Shown here: piece by piece, positions 41,606 to 50,848 of the stretch | How positions within the stretch are numbered: position 1 is the first letter of the stretch | Layout: the number at the start of each line of letters is the position of its first letter | Assembly: GCA_963667205.1 (NCBI GenBank) | Contig: OY762959.1 | Location: 2,108,001-2,172,000, forward strand | DNA length: 64,000 bases | Source: CF-162 sp963667205 | Lineage (GTDB): Bacteria; Chloroflexota; Dehalococcoidia; SM23-28-2; RBG-16-64-32 | Direction of reading: 5' to 3' | The notes under the pieces: generated by a model | What the model was told of the DNA's origin: nothing | Databases searched by the model: none | The model's input: the letters and a program-made list of their open reading frames with translations, nothing else | Position numbers and translations under genes: made by a program

Positions 41606-43072
41606 ATGGAGAGGCACGTACGTCTCGCAGGGTACATTCCGGCCGAGCGGGCGCGGCAGGACCCCTACGTCCACCTGCCGTTCAGCGTTCCTCCGCGCAC
41701 GCGCCGGATCGACGTGGCGTACGAGTATTTCGAGCCTGTGACGGCGCCGTTCGGGATGGGCCCGGGCAGCACGCTCGATATCGGCGTCTTCGACTCGCGC
41801 GGGCGGGAGTTCCTTGACGGCGCGGGGTTTCGCGGCTGGAGTGGGGCTGCCCGAAGCGGCTTCTTCATCGCGGCGGGGGACGCGACGCCCGGTTACGTCC
41901 GCGGGCCGCTCTTTCCGGGCGAGTGGAACATCGTGCTCGGAGTGGATCGCGCGGAGCCGGTTGGCGTTCGCTACGCCGTCGACGTGCGGCTGGACATCGC
42001 CGAAGACGGCGAAGAAGTCTCCGAAGAACCCGTAAGGCCGGATGACTTGCCGGTGCTCAGCGGTGGCGCGACCTCGACGGCCGTCAAGCCCGTCGGCCGG
42101 GCGGACGGGCGCGGTGGGAGCTGGCTGAAAGGCGATCTGCACTGCCACACGCTGCACTCCGATGGGCTGAACACGGTGCGTGAGATCGTCGACCGGGCGC
42201 TGGAGCTGGGTCTGGACTTCCTGGCGGTGACCGACCACAACACGAACACACACCACGAAGAGCTCGACGTGCTCTCCGGCCTGCCGATCATCCTCATCCC
42301 GGGTGAAGAGGTAACGACGTACTGGGGCCACGCCAACACCTGGGGCCTGCGCGAGTGGATCGAGTACCGCTGCGCGGACCAGGAGTCGATGGCGGCGGTG
42401 CAGCGCTTCATCGCCGAGAAGGGCGGGCTGTTTTCGATCAACCACCCGAAGAGCGTTGCGCCACCGTGGCTGTTCACCGGCTGGGAGGGCTTCCAGTCGA
42501 TGGAAGTCTGGCAGGCGATGTGGCGCTTCTTCAACTGGGAGTCGCTGGAGCGCTGGGACAACCTGCTGCAGCGCGGCGAACGCGTCGTCGCCGTCGGTGG
42601 CTCTGATACGCACTCGATCCCGCCGGCGGAACCGCGGCACCCGCACGGCCTCGCCGAGCCGACGACGTGGGTCTACGCTGACGAGGCGTCGGAGGCCGGC
42701 GTGCTCGCGGCGATCCGCGCCGGGCACGTCTTCGTCACGGACTCGCCGGAGCGCGGCTCTTACCTGGCGCTGCTGGCAGACGAGGAAGGCGACGGCCGAT
42801 ACGCGAAGATGATGGGCGACGAGGTGAAGGGCGTCGTCGTGCGCTTCCGCGTACAGGTGACCGGCGGCTTCGAGCGCCGACTCTGGCTGATCGCCGACGG
42901 TGAGCCGTTCGACATCATCCCGCTGGAGACGGACGAGGCGACGCTGGACTTCTCTCTCGACATGAGCGGGCGGCGCTACGTGCGCGCCGAGCTGCGCGGA
43001 CGGCGCGGCCGCCCGGAGCGTGGCGAGGTCGTCTGGGCGATGACGAACCCGATCTGGGTCGAGGCAAAGTGA
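41606..43072 (+). CDS. PHP-domain metallohydrolase (CehA/McbA-type)
   Basis: 488 residues. An N-terminal beta domain (~1-165) is followed by a PHP domain with WLKGDLHCHTLHSDG, FLAVTDHNTNTHHEE, IPGEEVTTYWGHAN, FSINHPK and a late GGSDTHSIPP, giving His/Asp/Glu ligands for a multinuclear metal site. A C-terminal beta domain (~400-488) includes FDIIPLETDEATLDFSLD. CehA/McbA relatives are phosphoesterase- or carbamate-hydrolase-like. TAAGGT lies 7 nt before ATG 41606. Coupled to the VOC gene by a GTGA overlap, then to GH38. Confidence 0.85.
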   Translation: MERHVRLAGYIPAERARQDPYVHLPFSVPPRTRRIDVAYEYFEPVTAPFGMGPGSTLDIGVFDSRGREFLDGAGFRGWSGAARSGFFIAAGDATPGYVRGPLFPGEWNIVLGVDRAEPVGVRYAVDVRLDIAEDGEEVSEEPVRPDDLPVLSGGATSTAVKPVGRADGRGGSWLKGDLHCHTLHSDGLNTVREIVDRALELGLDFLAVTDHNTNTHHEELDVLSGLPIILIPGEEVTTYWGHANTWGLREWIEYRCADQESMAAVQRFIAEKGGLFSINHPKSVAPPWLFTGWEGFQSMEVWQAMWRFFNWESLERWDNLLQRGERVVAVGGSDTHSIPPAEPRHPHGLAEPTTWVYADEASEAGVLAAIRAGHVFVTDSPERGSYLALLADEEGDGRYAKMMGDEVKGVVVRFRVQVTGGFERRLWLIADGEPFDIIPLETDEATLDFSLDMSGRRYVRAELRGRRGRPERGEVVWAMTNPIWVEAK

Positions 43073-43470
43073 CGAAGCTGTATCGGGTGATCTTGCCGGC
43101 GGGCGATCTGGAGCGCTCGGTCGGCTACTTCTCGCGGTTTCTGGACACGCCGGGGGAGCGCGTGGCGGATGAGCGTCACTACTTCGACTGCGGAGGCGTT
43201 ATCCTGGCCTGCGTCGTGTCTGACGGCGCCGAGGAGGCTCATCCGAACTCGGATCACCTGTACTTCGCGGTGGACAATCTGGAGGCAGCGTACGCCCGCG
43301 CCAAAGAGGCCGCCGCTGCCGGGCTGGGCGCTATCGCGGCGGGTGAGATGGGCGAGATCAGCGAACGGCCGTGGGGCGAGCGTTCATTCTACGCGAACGA
43401 CCCGTTTGGCAACCCGGTCTGCTTCATCGATGAGCGAACGCTGTTCACCGGCGGCCGGTTCGTCCCGTGA
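43069..43470 (+). CDS. VOC (glyoxalase/bleomycin resistance) family protein
   Basis: A 133-residue single-unit VOC protein: YRVILPAGDLERSVGYFSRF, LDTPGERVADERHYF, HLYFAVDNLEAAYARAKEA and SFYANDPFGNPVCFID. His in SDHLYFAV and Glu in GERSFYAN-like positions are candidate metal ligands. Starts at GTG 43069, which overlaps the PHP gene stop; it ends in a GTGA overlap with the mannosidase gene. Function unknown; possibly isomerase or binding. Confidence 0.83.
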   Translation: MTKLYRVILPAGDLERSVGYFSRFLDTPGERVADERHYFDCGGVILACVVSDGAEEAHPNSDHLYFAVDNLEAAYARAKEAAAAGLGAIAAGEMGEISERPWGERSFYANDPFGNPVCFIDERTLFTGGRFVP

Positions 43471-46076
43471 CGACTGCGGCAACGCGCCGCTTCATCGTCG
43501 TCTCGCACACGCACTGGGACCGCGAGTGGTACCTGCCGTTCGAGGCGTTCCGCGCGCGCCTCGTGCGGATGATGGACGCGCTGATCGAGCTGTTCGAGCA
43601 CGATCCCGGCTTCAAGCACTTCGTCCTCGACGGCCAGACGGTGCCGCTCGACGACTACCTCGAGATCAGGCCGGAGCGCCGGGAGACGATCGAGCGCCTG
43701 GTGCGCGACGGCCGCCTGTTGATCGGGCCGAACTACATGCTTCCGGACGAGTTCCTGATCGGCGGCGAGGCCTGGGTGCGTAACCTGATGGTGGGCATCC
43801 GCTCGGCGCGCGAGTACGGCGGCGTGATGAGCGTCGGCTACTCACCGGACGCCTTCGGGCACATCGTGCACCTGCCGGCGATCCTGCGCGGCTTCGGCCT
43901 CGACTCCGTCGCGATCTGGCGCGGCGTCGGCAACGATGTCAAGGTGTCCGAGTTCCGCTGGGCGGCGCCGGACGGCTCCGAGGTGCTGGCGCTCCACTTC
44001 CCTTTCGGTTACGGCTTCATGGCGCAGGTGCCCGGGGACCGCGACGCGCTTTCCCGGACGCTGGGCACGGTGCGGTCGCTGCTGGAGCCGCTGGCGACGA
44101 CCCGGAACGTGCTCGTCCCCAACGGCACAGATCATCTGCCGGCGCACAGCGGACTCTCCGGCGTCATCGCCACGGCGAACGAGATCCTCGAAGACGCGAC
44201 GATCGAGCACGGGACGTATCCACAGTTCGTGGCCGCCGTGCGGGAGGAGTTGGGTGAGCGGTATGACGACCTGCCGCTGCTCAGCGGTGAGTTCCGCTCG
44301 AGCGACCGCTCGAACGTTCTGCCGGGTGTGCTCTCGGCGCGGACGTGGCTGAAGCAGCGCTACGCGCAGTGCGAGGAGCTGCTGGCGCGCTACGCCGGCC
44401 CGCTGGCGGCCTGGGCGCACCTGCTGCGGACGGCAAACGGCGGCCCGCCGGACCGCACGGCGGAGGACCGGCGGCTGCTGGGACACGCGTGGAAGCTGCT
44501 TCTGCAGAACGGTCCCCACGACTCCGTTACCGGCTGCTCGGTCGACGCCGTGTACGACGACGTTAGCCTGCGCTTCCAGAAGTGCGAGCAGATCGGCGAG
44601 GCGGTGTTCTTCGAGGCGCTGCGAGACATCGCCGAGGCGGCGGCGCCATCCGGCGAGACGTGTGCCGTCGCCTGGAACCCGCTCAACGTTGCGCGCAGCG
44701 ACTTCTGCACCGTCCGCGTGCCCGTACGCGAGAGCGAGGAGCCGACGCACGCGGTCGACGAGGCCGGGGTGGCGACGGCGTTGCAGCCGGTCGAGCGTGG
44801 CCTGAAGTCGCCCCTCGACAGTCGCGAGCGAGTCGTCTTCGGCTTCGTCGCGAACGATGTGCCGGCGCTCGGCTACAAGGCCTTCCGGCTCGAACGCCGC
44901 GAGGCCGCCGCGCCGGCGCCGTCAGTCGGCGCGACGATCGAGAACGAGTTCTTCCGCGTGGCCGGGGAGGCCGACGGTACGCTCACAGTGGAGGACCGGC
45001 GGCACGGGCGCGTGCTGCGCGGCCTCAATCGCTTCCTCGACGCCGGTGACCGCGGCGACGAGTACACCTTCGATCCGCTGCCGGACGATCGCCTCGTTGA
45101 CCGTCCGAGTGGACCGGCGACGGTCGCGGCGACGGAAGCCGGCCCGGCCCGCTCGACGCTCGAGGTGCGTCAGACCTACCGGCTGCCGGCCCGTCTGACC
45201 CCCGACCGCCGCGCTCGGAGTGAGGAGCTGGAGTGCGAGATCACGAGCCGCGTACGCCTCTATCCGGGCGTGGCGCGTGTGGACGTCGAGACGGAGGCCG
45301 ACAACCGCGCGGAGGACCACCGGCTGCGCGTGCTCTTCCCCGCCGCGGTCGCCACGGACTACTCGGACGCCGAGCAGCACTTCGGAGTTGTGCGGCGGCC
45401 GGTCGCTTGCCCGCCGGAGCCGCCGAATGCGCCGGAATCGCCGGTGGCCTACTATCCGCAGAAGACGTTCACGGACCTCAGCGACGGCGAGCGCGGTCTG
45501 ATGATCGCGAACCGCGGCCTCGCGGAGTACGAAGCGATATCCGACGGATCCGCGGGAACAGAAGGCGACGGGACAGCGACGCTGGCGGTGACGCTGCTGC
45601 GCTGCGTCGGGTGGCTCTCGCGAGACGACCTCTCGATGAGGCGGGGCCACGCCGGGCCGGGCTTCGAGACGCCGGGCGCGCAGATGATCGGCCGCTGGAC
45701 GTTCGAGTACTCGGTGATCCCGCACGCCGGCGGCTGGCGGGAGGCGTTCTCGGAGGCGCACGCCTTCGCGCGGCCGCTGCGCTCGCTGCGCACGAGCCGC
45801 GGGTCCGGCCGTCTGCTGCGGGAGCAAAGCCTGCTGACGGTCGACGTGCCGGAGCTGGTCGTCTCGACCGTGAAGCTGGCCGAAGACGATGACGGCGTCG
45901 TCGCGCGGGCGTACAACATCGCCGATAAGCCGATCGAGGCGGGCGTTGCGCTGAGCGAAGCGCACGGAGGCGTCAGCGCTGTCGACCTGAACGAGGAGAA
46001 CGCGGCGGAGGTGGACGCCTCGTGCCTCACTTTGCGGCGGAACGAGATCGTTACGCTGAAGTTCCCTCGCGCCTAG
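43467..46076 (+). CDS. Glycoside hydrolase family 38 alpha-mannosidase
   Basis: 869 residues. Catalytic N-terminal domain (~1-280) with IVVSHTHWDREWYLPFE (zinc His/Asp) and VGYSPDAFGHIVHLP carrying the nucleophile Asp (~128). A middle helical domain follows (NGPHDSVTGCSVDAVYDDV). The C-terminal beta domains have WTFEYSVIPHAGGW. No signal peptide is seen, so it acts in the cytoplasm on imported mannosides. GTG 43467 overlaps the VOC gene stop. With PHP and VOC it forms a three-gene translationally coupled unit; the role of the partners is unknown. Confidence 0.93.
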   Translation: MTTAATRRFIVVSHTHWDREWYLPFEAFRARLVRMMDALIELFEHDPGFKHFVLDGQTVPLDDYLEIRPERRETIERLVRDGRLLIGPNYMLPDEFLIGGEAWVRNLMVGIRSAREYGGVMSVGYSPDAFGHIVHLPAILRGFGLDSVAIWRGVGNDVKVSEFRWAAPDGSEVLALHFPFGYGFMAQVPGDRDALSRTLGTVRSLLEPLATTRNVLVPNGTDHLPAHSGLSGVIATANEILEDATIEHGTYPQFVAAVREELGERYDDLPLLSGEFRSSDRSNVLPGVLSARTWLKQRYAQCEELLARYAGPLAAWAHLLRTANGGPPDRTAEDRRLLGHAWKLLLQNGPHDSVTGCSVDAVYDDVSLRFQKCEQIGEAVFFEALRDIAEAAAPSGETCAVAWNPLNVARSDFCTVRVPVRESEEPTHAVDEAGVATALQPVERGLKSPLDSRERVVFGFVANDVPALGYKAFRLERREAAAPAPSVGATIENEFFRVAGEADGTLTVEDRRHGRVLRGLNRFLDAGDRGDEYTFDPLPDDRLVDRPSGPATVAATEAGPARSTLEVRQTYRLPARLTPDRRARSEELECEITSRVRLYPGVARVDVETEADNRAEDHRLRVLFPAAVATDYSDAEQHFGVVRRPVACPPEPPNAPESPVAYYPQKTFTDLSDGERGLMIANRGLAEYEAISDGSAGTEGDGTATLAVTLLRCVGWLSRDDLSMRRGHAGPGFETPGAQMIGRWTFEYSVIPHAGGWREAFSEAHAFARPLRSLRTSRGSGRLLREQSLLTVDVPELVVSTVKLAEDDDGVVARAYNIADKPIEAGVALSEAHGGVSAVDLNEENAAEVDASCLTLRRNEIVTLKFPRA

Positions 46077-46129
46077 CCCCTCACCCTGGGGGAGAGGCGG
46101 ATGGGGCCGTCGTGGCATAATCCGGGACG

Positions 46130-47083
46130 ATGACTGATCTGCCTTCGTACGATGAACTGCCCGTGAAGGATGGGGTGCCGCCGCGCTCGTCGTGGGGCCT
46201 CTGGGGCGACGACGACGAACTGGGGTGTCTCAACCTGTTGACGCCGGAACGGGCCGCCGCCGCCGCAGCGCTGGTGCGCCGCGGTGCCGCGTTCCCGCTG
46301 AACCTGCGGATCGACCGGCCGGACCCACCGCTGTACGGTCGCGGGGCGGTGCGGCACACGATTACCGTCAGCGGCAACGGCCGCGACGACCACCTCGACA
46401 GCTTCTGGCCGCAGGCGTCCAGCCAGTGGGACGGGTTGCGGCACATCCGTCACCCGGAGCACGGCTGGTACAACGGGGTGCGCGACGAGGAGATCGTCGC
46501 CGGCGACGCGGGCAAGCTCGGAATCGATACGATGGCGCGCAGGGGCATCGCCGGGCGCGGCGTGCTGCTGGACGCGGCGCGACACTTCGAGGCGCAGGGA
46601 CGCCGGCTCGACTACTTCGCGGCGGAGCTGATAACGCCCGACGACCTGGAGGCGTGCGCGCAGGCGCAGGGCGTTGAGGTGCGGACAGGCGATCTGCTGC
46701 TCGTGCGGACGGGCTGGCTGGCGTGGTACGCCAACGAGGCGACGCCGGCGGTGCGCGAGGAGATTTCGGACCGGGAGCGGTTGAAGGCGCCGGGGTTGGG
46801 GCCCGCCGAAGAGATGGCGGCGTGGCTCTGGAACCACCACGTGGCGGCCGTTGCGGCGGACAACCCGGCTCTGGAGGTCTGGCCATGGGGGCCGGAGACG
46901 GGCGACTTCATGCACTGGCGGTTGATCCCGCTGCTGGGGATGCCGATCGGTGAGCTCTGGGACCTGGACGCTCTTGCGGCCGACTGCGCGGAGGACGGCG
47001 TCTACGAGTTCTTGCTCACTTCGGCGCCGCTGAACGTGCCGGGTGGCGTCGGTTCGCCTCCGAACGCGATGGCGCTAAAGTGA
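46130..47083 (+). CDS. Cyclase family protein (kynurenine formamidase-like)
   Basis: 317 residues of the metal-dependent cyclase/formamidase fold. GCLNLLTPERAAAAAALV, then QASSQWDGLRHIRHPEHG stands at the position of the usual HxGTHxDxxxH metal motif, and VRTGDLLLVRTGWLAWY follows. Several His remain as ligands (RHIRHPEHG, NHHVAAV), so metal binding is likely, but the motif is of the variant type. CATAAT is 8 nt before ATG 46130 (leaderless type). The M20 gene begins at or just after its stop. Confidence 0.84.
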   Translation: MTDLPSYDELPVKDGVPPRSSWGLWGDDDELGCLNLLTPERAAAAAALVRRGAAFPLNLRIDRPDPPLYGRGAVRHTITVSGNGRDDHLDSFWPQASSQWDGLRHIRHPEHGWYNGVRDEEIVAGDAGKLGIDTMARRGIAGRGVLLDAARHFEAQGRRLDYFAAELITPDDLEACAQAQGVEVRTGDLLLVRTGWLAWYANEATPAVREEISDRERLKAPGLGPAEEMAAWLWNHHVAAVAADNPALEVWPWGPETGDFMHWRLIPLLGMPIGELWDLDALAADCAEDGVYEFLLTSAPLNVPGGVGSPPNAMALK

Positions 47084-47106
47084 CCGGTGCCACAGGGGGG
47101 AGCGAC

Positions 47107-48273
47107 ATGAGCATCGACAAAGCGAACCAGCGGGCGAAGGTGGCCGTTGCTGAGGCTACGGCGACGCTGGTCGAGGTCAGCCGCGACATCCACGAGCACC
47201 CGGAGCTGGCGCTCAAGGAGACGCGCGCGGCGAAGCTGCTCGGCGACACGCTGGAGGCGCAGGGATTCGCCGTCGAACGCAGCGTCTACGGAATCGAGAC
47301 GGCGTTCCGGGGGACCTGGGGCGAGGGCCCGGTGACTGTCGCTTACCTCCTGGAGTACGACGCGCTGCCGGGCATCGGCCACGCCTGCGGGCACAACCTG
47401 ATCGCCACCGCCGGGCTGGGCGGCGCAATCGGTCTCAAGGGCGCCCTGTCGCCGGCCAACGTGCGGCTCGTGGTGCTGGGCACGCCGGCGGAGGAGGACA
47501 TCGGCGGCAAGCAGCTGCTGCTGGACAAGGGCGCCTTCGACGACGTCGACGCAGCGCTGATGGTGCACCCGGCGCTGGTGGAGATCGCCGACCCGCACAT
47601 GTTCGGCGTCTACTCGTGCTACGTCACCTACCACGGACAGGAAGCCCACGCCTCGGTGGCGCCGGAGACCGCCCTTAACGCGCTCGACGGCCGCGTCACG
47701 CCGGATGTGCTGCCGCAGCTGCGGCAGCACATCCGGCGTGACGCGCGCATGGCCGGCGTCATCCTGGAGGGCGGCGAGGCGAGCAACGTGATCCCGGCCA
47801 AGGCGATCGGCAAGTTCGAGGTGCGGGCGCTGCAGCCGCAGTACCTCGAAGACCTGAAGGGCCGCGTCGAGGGCTGCTTCCGCGCGGGTGCCGAAGCCAG
47901 CGGCACGAAGGTCGAGATCGAGTGGTCGTCGTTCGCCTACGAGCCGATGAACAACAACCCGACGCTGGTCGCGCTCTACAAGGCGAACGCGGAGGCGCTG
48001 GGCCGTCGCTTCCTGGAGGGCGCCCTGCAGTCGACCGGCAGTACGGACATGGGCAACGTGAGCTGGAAGGTGCCGTCGATCCACCCGACGTTCCACGTCG
48101 GCGCGTTCGCGCTCAACCACACGGCGGGCTTCACGGACGTCTGCGCTACCGACACCGCGCACGAGAACATGGTGCAGATCGGGCAGGCGCTGGCGATGAC
48201 CGGCGTCGACATCGCCCTCGGAGAGTCGGTCGCAGACCAGGCGCGCGACGAGTTCGCGGCGACGCGGCGCTAG
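47107..48273 (+). CDS. M20 family metallopeptidase/amidohydrolase
   Basis: 388 residues from ATG 47107 (GGGGGGAG just upstream; an in-frame GTG 47080 is less likely). ABG-transporter/AbgB-like M20D pattern: VSRDIHEHPELALKE, AYLLEYDALPGIGHACGHN (metal residues), VLGTPAEEDIGG (catalytic Glu), GGEASNVIPAKAIGKFEVRA and ATDTAHENM. Hydrolyses an amide such as an N-acyl amino acid or p-aminobenzoyl-glutamate. Residues about 196-213 are encoded by a perfect 54-bp palindrome that replaces the usual sequence there. Confidence 0.88.
   Translation: MSIDKANQRAKVAVAEATATLVEVSRDIHEHPELALKETRAAKLLGDTLEAQGFAVERSVYGIETAFRGTWGEGPVTVAYLLEYDALPGIGHACGHNLIATAGLGGAIGLKGALSPANVRLVVLGTPAEEDIGGKQLLLDKGAFDDVDAALMVHPALVEIADPHMFGVYSCYVTYHGQEAHASVAPETALNALDGRVTPDVLPQLRQHIRRDARMAGVILEGGEASNVIPAKAIGKFEVRALQPQYLEDLKGRVEGCFRAGAEASGTKVEIEWSSFAYEPMNNNPTLVALYKANAEALGRRFLEGALQSTGSTDMGNVSWKVPSIHPTFHVGAFALNHTAGFTDVCATDTAHENMVQIGQALAMTGVDIALGESVADQARDEFAATRR
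47692..47745. repeat. Perfect 54-bp palindrome inside the M20 gene
   Basis: Two 27-bp arms meet without a spacer at 47718/47719. The left arm begins CGCGTCACGCCGGATGTGCT and the right arm is its exact complement. The right arm encodes the family-typical LRQHIRRDA. The left arm looks like an inverted copy of the right. The reading frame stays open through it. Confidence 0.95.
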
Positions 48274-48393
48274 CAGTCTCGCGACTGCCTAAGGCGTGAT
48301 TACGACGCGGGAGGCGGAGGTCTGCTTGCCCTCCCACCGCCGTTTGCCTCTTGGATTTCGGGCGCGGCGGCTGCGATCCTGCGTCTCACGAGG

Positions 48394-48420
48394 CGGAGGT
48401 GGCGGAGGTGGCGGAGGTGG
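48394..48420 (+). repeat. Three tandem copies of CGGAGGTGG at a translation start
   Basis: Three exact 9-nt copies, each carrying a GGAGG ribosome-binding sequence and an in-frame GTG (48399, 48408, 48417). The last GTG has GGAGG 8 nt upstream. Change in copy number would add or remove V-A-E at the N-terminus without a frameshift. Confidence 0.8.
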
Positions 48421-49508
48421 AAAGTGAACGGGTCCGCGGGGCGCTCGCCGGCAAGTGGGTCTGGATCTGGAACTGGCGGCGCTGCGACGGCGGCGACGCT
48501 GGACAGGTGGCTGAGCGGCTGCGGACGGCAGGCTGCCGCGGCGCTGTCGTCAAGGCATTCGATGGCGGGCGCTGGTTCGCGCAGGGGCCGTCCTTTCGAG
48601 ACATCTGCCGGGGGCTCAAGTCGCACGGCCTGGCCGTCGGCGGTTGGGGATATCTTTACGGGGGGGGGCCGGCCGCGGAGGCGGCGCGCGCGATTGAGAC
48701 GGCGCAGCACGGCGAAGCCGACCTGCTGGTGCTGGACGTCGAGACAGAGTTCAAGGGCCATCCCGAGGCTACGGAGGAGGTCTGTCAGCGCGTGCGGGAG
48801 GCGTTGGGACCATCATACCCACTTTACTACAGCACGTTCGCCATTGCGCGCTACCATCGCTCGTTCCCGTACACGGCGTTCGAGCGCCACTGCGACGGGA
48901 CGGCGCCGCAGGTCTACTGGAACGCCTTCCGCTGGCCTCAGGAGCAGGCGCTGGCCCGGACGTATGAGGACTACGCGGCGCTTGGCGTGCCACCGGAGCG
49001 CGTCTTCCCGGTCGCCGGGCTGTACCGCGAGGGGCTGACACCGTACCCGGCCGCCCACGAGGTGCGAGACTTCGTGCGCGGCGCCGCTAAGGCGGGCTCG
49101 ACGGGGGTGAGCTTCTGGAGCTACGAGCACATGTCGGAGGCGATGTGGGAGGCGGTCGCCGCCGCCGGCATGAACGCGAACGAAGAAGAGCCGGACGGGC
49201 GAGAGGAGGACGAGATGTCGAGCGCTGAGTACCAGGAGTTAACGCGGGAGCTGGCGGCCGTCGGAACGCGGCTCGACCGCCTGGAGACGGACGTGCGGGC
49301 GTTGAGCGGGGGCGCGCCTGCGCCGCCTACGGACCCGTCGCCGTCGCCCGGCCCGGCGACGTACACAGTGCAGGCCGGCGACACGCTGAGCGGGATCGCG
49401 CAGAAGCTGGGCCTCCGCGGCTGGCAGGCGCTCTACGACGCCAACCGAGGCACGATCGGCGGAAACCCGAACACGATCAAGCCGGGCCAGGTGCTGCTGC
49501 TACCGTAG
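48417..49508 (+). CDS. Glycosidase-like TIM-barrel protein with C-terminal LysM
   Basis: 363 residues from GTG 48417. A GH25/DUF1906-like barrel (~10-240) has GKWVWIWNWRRCDGG, CRGAVVKAFDGGRW, DLLVLDVETEFKG (acidic pair at a likely active site), YPLYYSTFAIARYH and APQVYWNAFRW. A coiled linker (LTRELAAVGTRLDRLETDVR) and a Pro-rich stretch lead to a LysM domain (~317-363, YTVQAGDTLSGIAQKLG, then NPNTIKPGQVLLLP). Looks like a wall-binding lytic enzyme, but there is no signal peptide, so release would need lysis or another route. No phage genes are adjacent. Confidence 0.78.
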   Translation: MESERVRGALAGKWVWIWNWRRCDGGDAGQVAERLRTAGCRGAVVKAFDGGRWFAQGPSFRDICRGLKSHGLAVGGWGYLYGGGPAAEAARAIETAQHGEADLLVLDVETEFKGHPEATEEVCQRVREALGPSYPLYYSTFAIARYHRSFPYTAFERHCDGTAPQVYWNAFRWPQEQALARTYEDYAALGVPPERVFPVAGLYREGLTPYPAAHEVRDFVRGAAKAGSTGVSFWSYEHMSEAMWEAVAAAGMNANEEEPDGREEDEMSSAEYQELTRELAAVGTRLDRLETDVRALSGGAPAPPTDPSPSPGPATYTVQAGDTLSGIAQKLGLRGWQALYDANRGTIGGNPNTIKPGQVLLLP

Positions 49509-49551
49509 GCGCACTACCGCGTGGCCGCACCCTGGGCGATAATCGCCTCGT

Positions 49552-50784
49552 ATGCAGCTCGATTGTGACGTTGCGGTTGTTGGGGCGGGGCCGGCCGGGT
49601 CGCGCACGGCGCGGGACCTGGCGCGGGCCGGTCTGCGGGTGCGGTTGCTGGAAGAGCACCGCGCGATCGGCGTGCCTTCGCACTGCTCCGGGCTGATCTC
49701 GCCGCGAACGCTGGGCGAGGCCGATATCGGCGAGGAGGCGGCGATCCACCGCATCACTGGCGCCTTCGTGCACACGCAGGAAGGCGGCGAGGTGGCGCTG
49801 GGCGGCTCCGCGACGCGGGCGGTCGCCATCGATCGTGTTGCCTGGGACGAGACGCTGTGCGAGCAGGCGCAGACGTCGGGCGCAGACCTCGTCCGGGCGC
49901 GGATGACGCGCGTTGAGCGCGAAAACGGGCGCGTGCGGCTGACGGCGCAGACCGACGGCCGCGACTGGACGCTGACCGCTCGCATGGTCGTCGGCGCCGA
50001 CGGTACGCACTCCCGTGTGGCGCGCACACTGGGCATGCCGCGACCGGCGGAATACGCGTACAACCTCGGGATCGAGGGCCGCATCTCGCCCGAGGCGAGC
50101 GCGAAGTGGCGCGACGACTACGTGCATGTCTTCGTCGGGCACGACCTGGCGCCGGGCTGGTTCGGCTGGATCATCCCGACCGGCGATGATCGGGTGCGCG
50201 TCGGCATCGGCACGACCGGCGCCGTGAAGCCGATCGTTGCCTACCGGCGCCTGGCGGCGGCCTTCCCGGAGCTCTTCGCGGGCCTCGAGCCGATCCGCAT
50301 GTACGGCGGGACGATCCCGCTGGCGTTCGCGCCGCGATCGTACGGCGACCATGCGCTGCTGGTGGGCGACGCGGCCGGGCAGGTGAAGCCGTTTTCGGGC
50401 GGCGGCGTCTACACGAGCCTGGTGGCGGCCCGGCACGCGGCGGTCAGCGTGCGTGAAGCCTTCGAACGGGACGCCTTCGGCGCGAAGTCTCTCGCGGTTT
50501 ACGAGCGGCGCTGGAAGCGCGAGATCGGCCGTGAGCTGCGCAAGTCGTGGCACCTCAGGCATTTCGGCCTGGCGATGAGCGGTGCGCAGATCGAGCGCGT
50601 GGTGCGGGCGCTGCGGTCTCCGGGCCTGCAGAGGCTGACGGACCAGCACGCCGACATCGATTACCCCTCGAAGGTGCTCCTGCGGCTGGCGCGCTCGCTG
50701 CCGGCGCTGGCGACGCTGAGCGCGGTGACGGTGCGGCGCCCGGGTGCAGCGCTGAAGCTGGTGCGGGCGCACCTGCCTGTCTAG
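49552..50784 (+). CDS. Geranylgeranyl reductase family FAD-dependent oxidoreductase
   Basis: 410 residues. The N-terminal FAD-binding Rossmann motif DCDVAVVGAGPAGSRTARDL is followed by the family signature SHCSGLISPRTL (Cys in PxHCxG), VVGADGTHSRVAR and HALLVGDAAGQVKPFSGGG. Reduces double bonds in prenyl chains (archaeal-type lipids, quinone or carotenoid side chains); the substrate cannot be assigned. GATAAT is 8 nt before ATG 49552 (leaderless type). Stands alone before the riboflavin synthase gene. Confidence 0.9.
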   Translation: MQLDCDVAVVGAGPAGSRTARDLARAGLRVRLLEEHRAIGVPSHCSGLISPRTLGEADIGEEAAIHRITGAFVHTQEGGEVALGGSATRAVAIDRVAWDETLCEQAQTSGADLVRARMTRVERENGRVRLTAQTDGRDWTLTARMVVGADGTHSRVARTLGMPRPAEYAYNLGIEGRISPEASAKWRDDYVHVFVGHDLAPGWFGWIIPTGDDRVRVGIGTTGAVKPIVAYRRLAAAFPELFAGLEPIRMYGGTIPLAFAPRSYGDHALLVGDAAGQVKPFSGGGVYTSLVAARHAAVSVREAFERDAFGAKSLAVYERRWKREIGRELRKSWHLRHFGLAMSGAQIERVVRALRSPGLQRLTDQHADIDYPSKVLLRLARSLPALATLSAVTVRRPGAALKLVRAHLPV

Positions 50785-50848
50785 CGCGGCGCGCCTCGAG
50801 AGCCTCAGCATCAGCGGGGGCGCTCGCTTGTGGTAACTTCAGGGCGCT

